Positions 7,769-15,994 are shown, counted from the stretch's first letter. The stretch is 64,000 nucleotides of DNA from Bacillota bacterium (GCA_023391875.1 JAEWAB010000004.1:434001-498000); one strand, 5' to 3'. Program-made: numbers and translations. The notes: generated by a model from the sequence alone, not told the origin.

Positions 7769-10504
7769 TTAAACGCCCAGCCACGGTAATAGTCGCGCGG
7801 CCATGAATACGTCTGATTCGCTCATACCCTCAGGGGTACCTTCGGATGTATGGTTTCCAGTTTCTCCAATCACGGGATCGTTATCAAATGTATTTCTACT
7901 AAGGGTACCGCCATCATTTTTACCACAAATCATACCAAATGTATTGGTGGGACTGGCAATTGGAGTTCCAGGCACAGATGTAGTGAATAGGCTACCGTTG
8001 TAGGCGCAATCTTCAATTGTACCCGTATTCACCCCGCAGATACCGCCGACATTCGTGGTTCCCGTTACATAGGATGCGGTTCCGCTGATGATACAGCTCC
8101 TAATTGTACCGTTATTTTCACCCGCTATCATGCCGACATTGCTGCTACCTACTACGAAAGAGCCGTCTATAATATTCAATTTCTCTACCACAGCCCCCTC
8201 GGCGACGATACCGAAAAGACCGACATCTTGAGTGCCTGAGCCAATATTTATAGTGATATGCTGATTGTTCCCATTATATTGACCGCTAAAGTTGGAAACA
8301 GGGGCAGTAATAGTAAAATCAGCGGTTTGTATGAAGGAAGTGCCGGGAGCTGTATTGCCTATCTGCGCAAACTGCGTGTCGGTTTTCACCTGATACGGGC
8401 TGGCCGAGGTGCCGTTTCCGGCGTCAAAGTTTAAGTCGGTTTCATTTAAAGTTAATGGTGTACCTGTAGAAGCAATCGCGCTGTCAGTAAATCCTGAGGC
8501 CGATGCTTTGACAGTAGCAGTATAAGTTCTTGGCAATGCAGTATAGGTGGTGAAAGTACAAGTGGTTGCACCATTTACAACAAGATTTTGTTGACCGCTA
8601 ACAGGGGTACCATCCTCGCTTAGTGAGACGGTATAGCTCTGCGCATTGGGCACAGCAACCCATGAAAGTACCAACTTGTTTGTATCGATTCGGTTGAGGG
8701 TAACACCGGTTGGTGCAGCCAGAGCGGTAGGCCCGGGTTTGGTTACTGTTAAGGAAACTGCAGCCGAATCCAACTGATTACCGGCAGACCCAAGCCGCTT
8801 AACCGTAATATTATAGGTAGCTCCGATAGGATACCTAGTGTCATTTAGGTCAAATACTAAACCAGGAATGGTGCTGCTTGTGTCACCCACAGACACTGCG
8901 TAACTTGCTTCTGCCGAACCGCTCCAAGTAACCTTTTGAGTGGTCGAGTTATAAGCTAATCCTGTCGGGTCTGGTGCGGCACTAACTGCTAACTGCACAG
9001 TCGCTTCCTTTTTGTCAAACAAGGTTCTCGCGGTAACTTTTACCCAGTAGTTTCGGGCTGTAAAGGCCGCGCCCATTGCCGCCCGCAGGTCAGTACTGTT
9101 CGTTAGTGGGTCGTTAATACTATAGCTTTTTACCTTATTTCTAAAGCCGCTGTCGGTTGCAACCGTAATATCATAGCTGGCAGCGCCGGTAGAGACCCAA
9201 GAAAGCATACACTGGGTACGGTTGCTGCTATTGTCAAAGGCAAGATTGGTAAGCGACAGCGCGGTTCCCGTGCCGGTATAGGTGTACGACAATACGTTGC
9301 TGAACCGCGATTCATCAACCGATGCGGTTGCATTTACCTTCACACGCACCTCGTAGTTGCCGTTTGCCGCGAGCTTGCCGTCAAGTACTTCCTTTATATT
9401 TAGCTGCCGCATTTCGTTCTGGCTAAAGCTCTGGGCATAATACAGCGAAGAGCCTTTTTGGTTGATGCGCACCTCATACCCGTGTGTGGCGCCCGAAACG
9501 GAAGACCATGTTACGGTGCCGGATTCCTTCCAGCTTAAGCGCGGTGCGGCAAAGGAGCGGTCATCGTCCTCATCGTCGTCATCCTCATTGTCCTGCTCGT
9601 CGAGAATCTCCGGCGTATAATAGCCGGTGCCGTTTTTGCTGGTGATATAAGCGGGCGCGGTGTCTATCGCCACATCCTTGTTGTTGCATTCGAGTATTCC
9701 CACCTTTTCGCCGCCCTCGATATAGGCGGGGGCATTGGCGGTAAGATGGCTTACGCTCGAACTCCCCAGCAAAAACAGGTTGGTGTCGTCGCTTAGTATT
9801 ATGGAGTAGGTGCCGATATTATAAAGCTTGAGTACCGTTAAAAACTGGGACGTTTTTACCGTTTCTATCTGGTTAAAGCCCTTGGCGGAGTAGCTCAGCC
9901 CGTCGTATTCCAGAAGGGTATCGTAGCGTATCTCGGTCTTGCCGATACTGGTATTGCCCTTGGCCACGATGCGCGGGCGCGAAACGGTACTGGCGGATAT
10001 GAGCTTACCGGCGGTTACATCGTCTAAGTAAATAGAGTTCTCGCCGCCGCCGTATACATAGATGGTTTTGCCGACCGTAACGTTATTGAGTGAAACCTTG
10101 CCCTTGGCTACGCCTTTGTCGATGATCAGGTCACCCGTAATGGTTTTGTTGCTTAAGATAACATCGCTTGCGGTTATCTTAACGGTTTTTAAGGTTTCCT
10201 TTTTGGAGTCGATAACTGCCTTTGAATAGGTTTTTGCCGAGCTTACTGCCCCGCCGCCGTTGCCGCCGGTGGAGGAAGCAGGCTTGGAGGACGAAGGTGC
10301 CTCCGAAGAGACGGCGCTGGAACTTTCGGACGAAGAAGCCGAGGAGGAGCTTGAAGGCTCCGGCACAGAGGAGGAGCTTTCAGGCATGCTTGGTGTAGAG
10401 GTGGGAATGTCGTTGCTTCGGCACCCTGTAAGGCCGAACGTGCTTAGTGAAACAAGCAGGGCCGCACATGCTGTCAGGGATAACAGCTTATAAATACTGC
10501 GCAT
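7769..10504 (-). CDS. Large surface lipoprotein with FN3-like and GLUG-like repeats
   Basis: A 911-aa secreted lipoprotein. The order is signal peptide with lipobox LTGC, a Ser/Pro/Glu-rich linker, a beta-solenoid-like domain paralogous to that of the gene at 6620, an acidic DEQDNEDDDDEDDD stretch, about four fibronectin type III-like domains (Ser/Thr/Tyr-rich beta modules), and a C-terminal pair of GLUG-like repeats (VGMIAGENNGTI, VGGICGVNTGTI). Such parts are known from clostridial adhesins and surface proteins. Start is ATG 10504 with GGAG 7 bases upstream; the longer frame to TTG 10537 lacks a better site. The C-terminal half has lower GC than the N-terminal half. No sortase motif was seen. 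Confidence 0.82.
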   Translation of the reverse strand: MRSIYKLLSLTACAALLVSLSTFGLTGCRSNDIPTSTPSMPESSSSVPEPSSSSSASSSESSSAVSSEAPSSSKPASSTGGNGGGAVSSAKTYSKAVIDSKKETLKTVKITASDVILSNKTITGDLIIDKGVAKGKVSLNNVTVGKTIYVYGGGENSIYLDDVTAGKLISASTVSRPRIVAKGNTSIGKTEIRYDTLLEYDGLSYSAKGFNQIETVKTSQFLTVLKLYNIGTYSIILSDDTNLFLLGSSSVSHLTANAPAYIEGGEKVGILECNNKDVAIDTAPAYITSKNGTGYYTPEILDEQDNEDDDDEDDDRSFAAPRLSWKESGTVTWSSVSGATHGYEVRINQKGSSLYYAQSFSQNEMRQLNIKEVLDGKLAANGNYEVRVKVNATASVDESRFSNVLSYTYTGTGTALSLTNLAFDNSSNRTQCMLSWVSTGAASYDITVATDSGFRNKVKSYSINDPLTNSTDLRAAMGAAFTARNYWVKVTARTLFDKKEATVQLAVSAAPDPTGLAYNSTTQKVTWSGSAEASYAVSVGDTSSTIPGLVFDLNDTRYPIGATYNITVKRLGSAGNQLDSAAVSLTVTKPGPTALAAPTGVTLNRIDTNKLVLSWVAVPNAQSYTVSLSEDGTPVSGQQNLVVNGATTCTFTTYTALPRTYTATVKASASGFTDSAIASTGTPLTLNETDLNFDAGNGTSASPYQVKTDTQFAQIGNTAPGTSFIQTADFTITAPVSNFSGQYNGNNQHITINIGSGTQDVGLFGIVAEGAVVEKLNIIDGSFVVGSSNVGMIAGENNGTIRSCIISGTASYVTGTTNVGGICGVNTGTIEDCAYNGSLFTTSVPGTPIASPTNTFGMICGKNDGGTLSRNTFDNDPVIGETGNHTSEGTPEGMSESDVFMAARLLPWLGV

Positions 10505-10707
10505 GATATTCTCCGTTCCGCCGCTTTGCGTCGGCAAAGATGTAGGTAGTGCGCGCCCCTTACCGCAAAGTAAAGAATCATAAGGGTATGCGCGGCGATG
10601 CCGTTTATCCGGGTGCCGCTGATTGTCGTTTTGGCGGGCGCGCCGGTATGTCTATATCGCTCACCCGTTTACGTCCGGCGGGTGTTTTGTCCAGAATATT
10701 CAACATA
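10505..10707 (-). other. Long GC-rich structured leader of the large lipoprotein gene
   Basis: From the promoter at 10708-10736 the transcript would carry about 200 bases before the ATG. It can form several hairpins: CACCCG/CGGGTG; GCGGC/GCCGC with an inner CCG/CGG; a long stem in which CCCTTA pairs with TAAGGG, extended by CGCGC/GCGCG; and a small GCCG/CGGC hairpin next to the ribosome site. It does not match a riboswitch consensus I know. Confidence 0.45.
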
Positions 10708-10736
10708 ATTATACATTAATATTGCAGTAAAATCAA
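10708..10736 (-). promoter_or_regulatory. SigA-type promoter of the large lipoprotein gene
   Basis: TTGATT, 17-base spacer, TATAAT on the minus strand, about 200 bases before the start codon. Confidence 0.7.
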
Positions 10737-10850
10737 ATGAAGTCTTCCAAAAATATGGTGCGGTTTTTGGGCGTATTTACTGCATTGTTTTTAAGGAGGC
10801 GGGATAAATTTTTACCGTCGGGATATTTAATGGCTTTTTAAACTTGCATA

Positions 10851-10879
10851 TTGTTTCTGCGCACGCGATATGCTAAAAT
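10851..10879 (+). promoter_or_regulatory. Promoter of yebC
   Basis: TTGTTT, 17-base spacer, TAAAAT with an extended TGC just before the -10. The transcript would have a leader of about 135 bases before the yebC start. Confidence 0.6.
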
Positions 10880-10900
10880 AACAAAAGGTAATCGGCGTAA

Positions 10901-10970
10901 AACCGCGTTATGCGGTAGTCTGCCGCATGAGTTGCTCATGTTGGGTGCCTAGCGCATCCCAAACGCGGTT
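10901..10970 (+). ncRNA. Multi-stem junction in the yebC leader (candidate cis-acting RNA)
   Basis: AACCGCGTT (10901-10909) pairs with AACGCGGTT (10962-10970) and encloses three small hairpins: GCGG/CCGC, GAG/CTC and TGGG/CCCA with further pairing. The result is a compact four-way-junction-like fold between the promoter and the ribosome site. No family was recognised; it is not a tRNA or T-box by motif. Confidence 0.35.
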
Positions 10971-11021
10971 TCGGGTGCGTTGTGCAGCCAACACGGGCAA
11001 GGATATTGGAGGGTATACGCG

Positions 11022-11771
11022 ATGTCAGGACATTCGAAATGGAATAATATTAAGCGTAAAAAAGAAAAGACCGACGCGCAAAAGGCGAAGATCTTCACCA
11101 AGATCGGCCGCGAGATAGCGGTTTGCGTGCGTGAGAGCGGCGGCGACCCCGCGGTTAACGGCAAGCTGAGAGACCTTATTGCCAAAGCAAAGTCCAATAA
11201 CGTGCCGAACGACAATATCGACCGCATTATTAAAAAGGCGATGGGCGGCGATGATAAAAACCAATACGAAACCCTCTTTTACGAAGGCTATGGCCCCTGC
11301 GGCATTGCGGTAATTGTAGAAACGCTCACCGAAAACCGCAACCGTACGGCGGGTGACCTGCGCCACTACTTCGATAAGTTCGGCGGCAACCTCGGCACCA
11401 CCGGCTGCGTTTCGTTTATGTTCTCGCAGAAGGGCGTTATCGTCATCGAGTCGGAGGGCTTAAACGAGGATAAGGTGATGGAGGACGGCATCGAGGCCGG
11501 AGCGGACGACTTCTCATTCGAAGAGGATGTGGTAGAGATCTACACCGACCCCAGCACCCTGCACGACGTTCGCGAAGCCTTAGAGAAAAAGAAATACGCC
11601 TTTATCTCCGCCGAAGTCGAGTATATTCCCCAAACCTATACCCGCCTTGAAGACCCCGAAACCGCACAGAAGATGAACCGCCTGCTCGAGCACTTAAACG
11701 ATAATGACGACGTTCAAAACGTGTGGCACAACTGGGAGAATGAAGACGACTTCGCCGAGGATGACGAATAG
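11022..11771 (+). CDS. yebC: YebC/PmpR family protein
   Basis: 249-aa member of the YebC/PmpR/TACO1 family, long annotated as DNA-binding regulators and more recently linked to translation of difficult (for example proline-rich) stretches. The N-terminus MSGHSKWNNIKRKKEKTDAQKAKIF is the family hallmark (shown here in shortened sense by its first residues MSGHSKW). Further family segments are FYEGYGPCG, TENRNRT and the acidic C-terminus. ATG 11022 has GGAGGG 8 bases upstream; the in-frame extension to 10980 lies in the structured leader and is not conserved. Confidence 0.95.
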   Translation: MSGHSKWNNIKRKKEKTDAQKAKIFTKIGREIAVCVRESGGDPAVNGKLRDLIAKAKSNNVPNDNIDRIIKKAMGGDDKNQYETLFYEGYGPCGIAVIVETLTENRNRTAGDLRHYFDKFGGNLGTTGCVSFMFSQKGVIVIESEGLNEDKVMEDGIEAGADDFSFEEDVVEIYTDPSTLHDVREALEKKKYAFISAEVEYIPQTYTRLEDPETAQKMNRLLEHLNDNDDVQNVWHNWENEDDFAEDDE

Positions 11772-11840
11772 CCCAGACCTAGCATATACAATGATGATTC
11801 TCTAAACCATAAGATAAGTACCTAACTCTTCTGATTTATA

Positions 11841-11884
11841 AGCCCTTCTAGTGTGTATTTCTGGCACATTAGGAGGGCTTTTTG
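11841..11884 (+). terminator. Terminator of yebC
   Basis: AGCCCTTCTA and TGTG pair with CACA and TAGGAGGGCT, followed by TTTTTGTT. Confidence 0.9.
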
Positions 11885-11934
11885 TTATCGTATGTGTTTT
11901 AATTATCGGACTGGGGAGTAGGGTATAAAAGAAC

Positions 11935-11975
11935 AAAACGCTTCCCGCACCATCGGTGCTTCGGGAAGCGTTTTT
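11935..11975. terminator. Bidirectional terminator, likely for the LysR gene
   Basis: AAAACGCTTCCCG pairs with CGGGAAGCGTTTT; the loop holds a second small stem GCACC/GGTGC. T-rich on both sides. Confidence 0.85.
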
Positions 11976-12034
11976 GGTATGAGAACTATATGGTGCACCT
12001 GTCCTTACGTATCCCCTGCCCACACAGGGAATTT

Positions 12035-12943
12035 TTATAAATTCATGGCAGCCAACCCTTTTATATAAGCACGCAGCATCTCTACAAATTTTTCGGCCGG
12101 ATGAGACATGTACTTGTTTCTGTTATAAATCAGGCTGTACGGGTAGGGCAGCGGCGTTTTGTCCGGTTCCAGTTTGACCAGCAGATTTGTTTTGAGCTCC
12201 AGCGATACTGCGGCATACGGAATAAGCGCAACCCCGATATTGGCGATAACCGCTCTTTTGATGGCATCGATATTGCCCAGCGTAATGCTTACCTTTTCAG
12301 GTAGGTTGAGCGATTCGATATAATTGAGGTAAAACGTATAAAGCTGGGAATCGGTCTTGTGTACGATAAACTGCATATCCATTATGCTCTCGATGTCGAT
12401 ATGTGCCATTTTCGCATAGTCGGATTGCGGGGAAGCGACCAGAACGAGGGAGTCCTCCATGAGCTTTTCCACAATCACATCCTTATGGTATGCCATGTTG
12501 CCGCCGTTTACCGCAAAGTCCAGCGTGCCGTTGTTGATATTATGGGCGATTTCAGAGGTGTTGCCGATGCTTAGGTTGATTTTCACGAGCGGATAAACCT
12601 TCATATACTCCGCGATGATATACGGAATGATGTATGCCCCGGGTGTGTTGCTTGCACCAATCTGAAGCGTACCGGTCATCAGCTCGTTATTGTGGTGTAG
12701 CTTGTACTCCGCTTCGGCAACCATATTAAAGATAATCTGAGAATATTCATACAGGCTCTTGCCGTTTTCGTTGAGGGTGATCTTATTCCCAACCCGGTTA
12801 AACAGCTTAAGATTCAGTTGATCCTCAAATTTCATCATTTGAATGGATAAGGCGGACTGAGAGATGTGAAGCAGGCCGGAGGCTTTGGTAAAGCTCTCCA
12901 GGGATGCAATTGTGTTAAAAAGTTCCAGATAATGAAGATCCAT
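12035..12943 (-). CDS. LysR-family transcriptional regulator
   Basis: 302-aa regulator with an N-terminal winged helix (MDLHYLELFNTIA, SFTKASGLLHISQSALSIQM) and a C-terminal periplasmic-binding-like effector domain (GTLQIGASNTPGAYIIPYI onward), resembling the CysL/YwfK branch. It is divergently oriented to the microprotein/OadB-like operon that starts about 300 bases away, so it probably controls that operon in response to a small organic acid or related ligand; the effector cannot be told from sequence. The intergenic region (12944-13245) contains the operon promoter and a 17-base palindrome. Confidence 0.92.
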   Translation of the reverse strand: MDLHYLELFNTIASLESFTKASGLLHISQSALSIQMMKFEDQLNLKLFNRVGNKITLNENGKSLYEYSQIIFNMVAEAEYKLHHNNELMTGTLQIGASNTPGAYIIPYIIAEYMKVYPLVKINLSIGNTSEIAHNINNGTLDFAVNGGNMAYHKDVIVEKLMEDSLVLVASPQSDYAKMAHIDIESIMDMQFIVHKTDSQLYTFYLNYIESLNLPEKVSITLGNIDAIKRAVIANIGVALIPYAAVSLELKTNLLVKLEPDKTPLPYPYSLIYNRNKYMSHPAEKFVEMLRAYIKGLAAMNL

Positions 12944-13058
12944 AGGGGTTAAGTCCTTTCACCTCTCGATGCTCAGATCGCCTGACGATAATCATCGCGC
13001 TTTTCTAAGTAAATGGGGAAAACAGAGCAGCCTGTCCTTCTTTATACATTGAATGCTC

Positions 13059-13075
13059 AAGCCACAATGTGGCTT
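13059..13075. promoter_or_regulatory. 17-base perfect palindrome in the LysR-OadB intergenic region
   Basis: AAGCCACA-A-TGTGGCTT. It lies between the divergent LysR gene and the microprotein operon; it may be an operator or a small RNA hairpin. Apart from this and the promoter, nothing else was recognised in 12944-13245. Confidence 0.4.
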
Positions 13076-13167
13076 TGGTATTTATGCAACTTAGTGGGGT
13101 TCTGACGCTGCCGCCTTGGCTCACCGGATTATATATATTATGAATAATTACCATATGTATTATATAT

Positions 13168-13196
13168 TTGTATTGCAAACATTACAAGGGTATAAT
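13168..13196 (+). promoter_or_regulatory. Promoter of the OadB-like operon
   Basis: TTGTAT, 17-base spacer, TATAAT, about 50 bases before the first microprotein start. The 30 bases upstream are very AT-rich, as expected for LysR-type activator binding. Confidence 0.7.
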
Positions 13197-13245
13197 GCTA
13201 AGTAAGAAGACTTTGTTATAAAAATATCAGGAATGGAGTACTAGT

Positions 13246-13335
13246 ATGGATATCGTAAAGGTTATAATCGGTGTTGTTGTAGCTTTGGTTATGGCGGTTA
13301 TCTATGTGAAGAATATTCGTGCGGAACTAAAATAA
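13246..13335 (+). CDS. 29-aa single-helix membrane microprotein
   Basis: Short gene, ATG 13246 to TAA 13335, with GGAG 7 bases upstream. The product begins MDIVKVIIGVVVALVMAV and continues to YVKNIRAELK: one hydrophobic helix of about 20 residues with a basic/charged end. It is first in the operon with a second microprotein and an OadB-like subunit. It resembles the tiny OadG-related small transporter subunits seen beside decarboxylase beta subunits, so it is probably an accessory helix of that membrane complex (inference). Confidence 0.7.
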   Translation: MDIVKVIIGVVVALVMAVIYVKNIRAELK

Positions 13336-13462
13336 GCCTATCAACACAATTCTCTGGGTGTATTTACGGGAAGGACGGTTTATGTTGCTTTAGACCGCCG
13401 TTTCCGTATTTTAGATTTATCTTAAAAACGCAATTCTCAATTCAAAAAGAAGGGAAAAGATC

Positions 13463-13606
13463 ATGCCGACTGTAATTTCAGTGCCACTGCAGGTTTTTGG
13501 TTATGGCTTTGTAATCTCCATGTTCATTGCCATACTCATCAAAGTGCTGATGTTCCTCATCACCAAGACATCGCACGAGAAAACGGATGACAATGAGCAG
13601 GGATGA
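13463..13606 (+). CDS. 47-aa membrane microprotein, possible OadG-like subunit
   Basis: ATG 13463 to TGA 13604-13606, preceded by AAGGGAAAAG. The product has one strongly hydrophobic helix (VFGYGFVISMFIAILIKV) followed by a polar tail ending TDDNEQG. A short N-terminal hydrophobic helix plus polar tail is the topology of gamma subunits of Na+-translocating decarboxylases, but this is much shorter than classical OadG. It ends 30 bases before the beta-subunit-like gene, so the three are almost certainly co-transcribed. Confidence 0.72.
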   Translation: MPTVISVPLQVFGYGFVISMFIAILIKVLMFLITKTSHEKTDDNEQG

Positions 13607-13636
13607 CCTGCATCGCTGAAAGGATGAAGTAATTAT

Positions 13637-14845
13637 ATGGATTTAGCAACCCTGTTTCCGGGCATTTCAACCTTTTTTGTTCAGGACCATGTGGTAGCGA
13701 TTTTTCGTGTGGTATTGATCGTCTTAGGTATTTTGCTCGTATATCTCGGCGCCAAAAAGATATTGGAGCCGCTCATCATGATACCGATGGGCTTTGGCAT
13801 GTCCGCTGTCAACGCCGGCGTTCTGTTCTTAACAAGCACCCAGCTTGGCAACCTTTTTATCGACCCGCTCGCCACCGACACCAACTCATTGATGAATATC
13901 CTGCAGATTGACTTCTTACAGCCGATATATACCTTTACCTTCAGCAACGGCCTTATTGCCTGTATCGTGTTTATGGGCATCGGTGTTATCTCGGATATCA
14001 GCTACCTGCTGGCTTACCCCTTTACCAGCATGCTTATTGCCATGTGTGCCGAGCTTGGCACCGTTTTAACCTTCCCGATAGCGGTCGGGATGGGCCTTGA
14101 TTATGGCGAGGCCGCGGCCGTTTCCGTTATTGGCGGCGCCGACGGGCCCATGGTGCTCTTCACCTCGATGTCTCTGGCAAAGGATATTTTCGTACCCATT
14201 ACCATCGTCGCGTATCTATATCTTAGCCTGACTTATGGCGGTTATCCGTATCTTATCAAGCTGCTTGTACCAAAGCAATATCGTGAGAAGCCGGTTGTCG
14301 TTACCAAAAAGCTTGCCGCGGTAACCCCCAAACAGAAGCTGCTCTTCTCGGTTATTGCCAATACCGTGCTTTGCCTGTTGTTCCCCGTTGCCGCGCCGTT
14401 GTTTATCAGCTTTTTCATTGGCGTAGCCATCCGTGAATCCGGTCTTGAGAAATACATCAAGCTGATAGAAAACGTATTCCTTTATGGTGCCACCTTCTTC
14501 TTGGGCCTGATGCTGGGCGTTCTGTGCGAAGCCAGTACGATCCTCAACCCCAAGATTCTCCCGCTTCTGGTGCTTGGCATGGTTGCACTTCTGCTATCCG
14601 GCATCGGCGGCATTCTCGGCGGTTACCTCGTGTACATCATTAACCGTAAGAACTTTAACCCGGTCATCGGTATCGCCGGTGTCTCCTGCGTACCCACAAC
14701 GGCGAAGGTGGCTCAAAAAGAGGTTAGTAAAAGCAACAAGTACAGCTTCATCCTGCAGTACGCCTTGGGCGCCAATATCTGCGGCGTTATCACCACCGCT
14801 ATATTAACCGGTATCTATGTAACGATCGTACCCTTGCTTAAATAG
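13637..14845 (+). CDS. Na+-translocating decarboxylase beta subunit family protein (OadB/GcdB-like)
   Basis: 402-aa polytopic membrane protein of the OadB/MmdB/GcdB family, whose members couple decarboxylation of a carboxybiotin to Na+ export. Seen are about ten hydrophobic segments, the GADGPMVLF motif corresponding to the conserved region with ion-binding Asp and Ser, and a late GVSCVPTTAKVAQ segment where the family has a conserved Asn/Ser region. A classical biotin carrier and carboxyltransferase are not encoded nearby. Either those parts are elsewhere in the genome or this is a stand-alone transporter variant with microprotein partners. Confidence 0.88.
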   Translation: MDLATLFPGISTFFVQDHVVAIFRVVLIVLGILLVYLGAKKILEPLIMIPMGFGMSAVNAGVLFLTSTQLGNLFIDPLATDTNSLMNILQIDFLQPIYTFTFSNGLIACIVFMGIGVISDISYLLAYPFTSMLIAMCAELGTVLTFPIAVGMGLDYGEAAAVSVIGGADGPMVLFTSMSLAKDIFVPITIVAYLYLSLTYGGYPYLIKLLVPKQYREKPVVVTKKLAAVTPKQKLLFSVIANTVLCLLFPVAAPLFISFFIGVAIRESGLEKYIKLIENVFLYGATFFLGLMLGVLCEASTILNPKILPLLVLGMVALLLSGIGGILGGYLVYIINRKNFNPVIGIAGVSCVPTTAKVAQKEVSKSNKYSFILQYALGANICGVITTAILTGIYVTIVPLLK

Positions 14846-14882
14846 CCGGTTAGTTTTGGCTATTAACCCGGATAAACCATAT

Positions 14883-14920
14883 AAAAAAGGAGCAGAGCTT
14901 AAACGCTCTGCTCCTTTTTT
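14883..14920. terminator. Bidirectional terminator between the OadB-like gene and mazF
   Basis: AAAAAAGGAGCAGAGC pairs perfectly with GCTCTGCTCCTTTTTT around a 6-base loop; serves both convergent genes. Confidence 0.93.
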
Positions 14921-14937
14921 GCGCGGGTGTGCTTAGG

Positions 14938-15312
14938 CTATGTAAGCTCCTCGCGCGCTTTGCCCTCCGTCTGGAGACCAAAGCTGATGGATAATGCCCG
15001 GTCTACCCGCTGCATTGAACCGTCATCCAGCTGACCCATGCGCTCTTTGAGCCTTCGTTTGTCGATGGTGCGAATCTGTTCGAGCAGCACCACCGATTCT
15101 TTAGAAAGACCGCAGCCTTCGGACTCAAGGGTAATATGCGTCGGCAGCTTCGATTTCTCCTTTTGGCTGGTGATGGCCGCAGCAATTACGGTCGGGCTGT
15201 ATTTGTTTCCAACGTCGTTTTGCACGATCAGCACAGGACGGATGCCGCCCTGTTCGGAACCTACTACGGGACTCAAATCGGCATAGTAGATATCTCCCCG
15301 TTTTACAGCCAC
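14938..15312 (-). CDS. mazF: MazF/PemK-family endoribonuclease toxin (EndoA/NdoA)
   Basis: 124-aa mRNA interferase that cuts RNA at short specific sites. Family segments are VKRGDIYYADLSPVVGSEQGG with the conserved Arg-Pro-Val (RPVLIVQND), AAITSQ and LLEQIRTIDK. GTG start at 15312, GGAG 8 bases upstream. In Bacillus the antitoxin gene ndoAI lies just upstream; here the 280 bases upstream on the minus strand contain no reading frame with a ribosome site, so the antitoxin is elsewhere or absent. It ends 18 bases from a shared terminator. Confidence 0.94.
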   Translation of the reverse strand: MAVKRGDIYYADLSPVVGSEQGGIRPVLIVQNDVGNKYSPTVIAAAITSQKEKSKLPTHITLESEGCGLSKESVVLLEQIRTIDKRRLKERMGQLDDGSMQRVDRALSISFGLQTEGKAREELT

Positions 15313-15526
15313 GCTATCACGCTCCGTTTTTTTGAATTTCTTTTACCGGAAAACTTCCGGCATTTTTAGTTTTGCCTGAAAGCAAAGGCGTTAATCATCC
15401 TGCTTCATCAGGGGAGAGAAAGAAGCACGATTTTCTGCGGACTGTTCAGCTCTCAGTACAGTATATTCTACCCGCGCGTTGTTTGACAATGCTACCCTCT
15501 TTTTGACAAAAGGGCGCGGCACGGTG

Positions 15527-15555
15527 TTTATTTTATGGCGGCGATATGGTATAAT
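15527..15555 (+). promoter_or_regulatory. Putative promoter of the VOC gene
   Basis: TTTATT, 17-base spacer, TATAAT, about 55 bases before the start. Another TTGACA at 15503 is too far away for this -10. Confidence 0.5.
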
Positions 15556-15610
15556 CCATAAAAAGGACAGGTATCAATGAGAGATTGACGGAAAGGTGAA
15601 AAGAATCATC

Positions 15611-15994
15611 ATGGAAAAAAGGCTGTTTCAGTCGCACTGCGTTTTTCCTACCCCGGACATTCAAAAGACCGCCGAATACTACGAGCGGGTATTGGGCTTT
15701 CATGCCGCGCAGTATTTGGATGCGAAGGAGCCTCACATCTGCCTCTACCGTGACGATACCGAGATTATCCTCACTGTCGCGAACACGCCGAAGGTACAGC
15801 CCAACCGAGCGCTGTACGGCTACGGTTACGACGCTTATTTTATCACCGACCGGCAGGAGGCGCTGCAGCAGGAGTTTATAAACGCGGGCGCCTTGGTGGT
15901 ACGACCCTTGTCTGACACCGACTATCACAACCACGAGTTTGTGGTGGAGGATATCGACGGCCGCTGGATCGGGTTCGGCTTAAAGGGGATTTGA
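15611..15994 (+). CDS. VOC-superfamily (glyoxalase/bleomycin-resistance-like) protein
   Basis: 127-aa protein with one vicinal-oxygen-chelate fold: an N-terminal CVFPTPDIQKTAEYYERVLGF beta-alpha-beta unit and a C-terminal HEFVVEDIDGRWIGFG unit containing a typical metal-ligand Glu position. Substrate cannot be told. ATG 15611 has AAAGGTGA about 11 bases upstream, matching the 3' end of 16S rRNA; the GTG at 15596 lies within that site. The SDR gene follows after 32 bases, so the two may be one operon. Confidence 0.85.
   Translation: MEKRLFQSHCVFPTPDIQKTAEYYERVLGFHAAQYLDAKEPHICLYRDDTEIILTVANTPKVQPNRALYGYGYDAYFITDRQEALQQEFINAGALVVRPLSDTDYHNHEFVVEDIDGRWIGFGLKGI

Noticed and set aside
10260..10493. 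Acidic plus-strand frame
   Set aside because: Shadow of the Ser-rich linker of the large lipoprotein.
10505..10560. GACGCAAAGC and GTAGGTAG resembling parts of a c-di-GMP-I riboswitch
   Set aside because: The pieces are in the wrong order and on different strands, and the tetraloop/receptor elements are missing.
10901..10970. tRNA or T-box in the yebC leader
   Set aside because: No TTCGA loop, no anticodon arm of correct size, and no T-box GGGTGGNACCGCG sequence.
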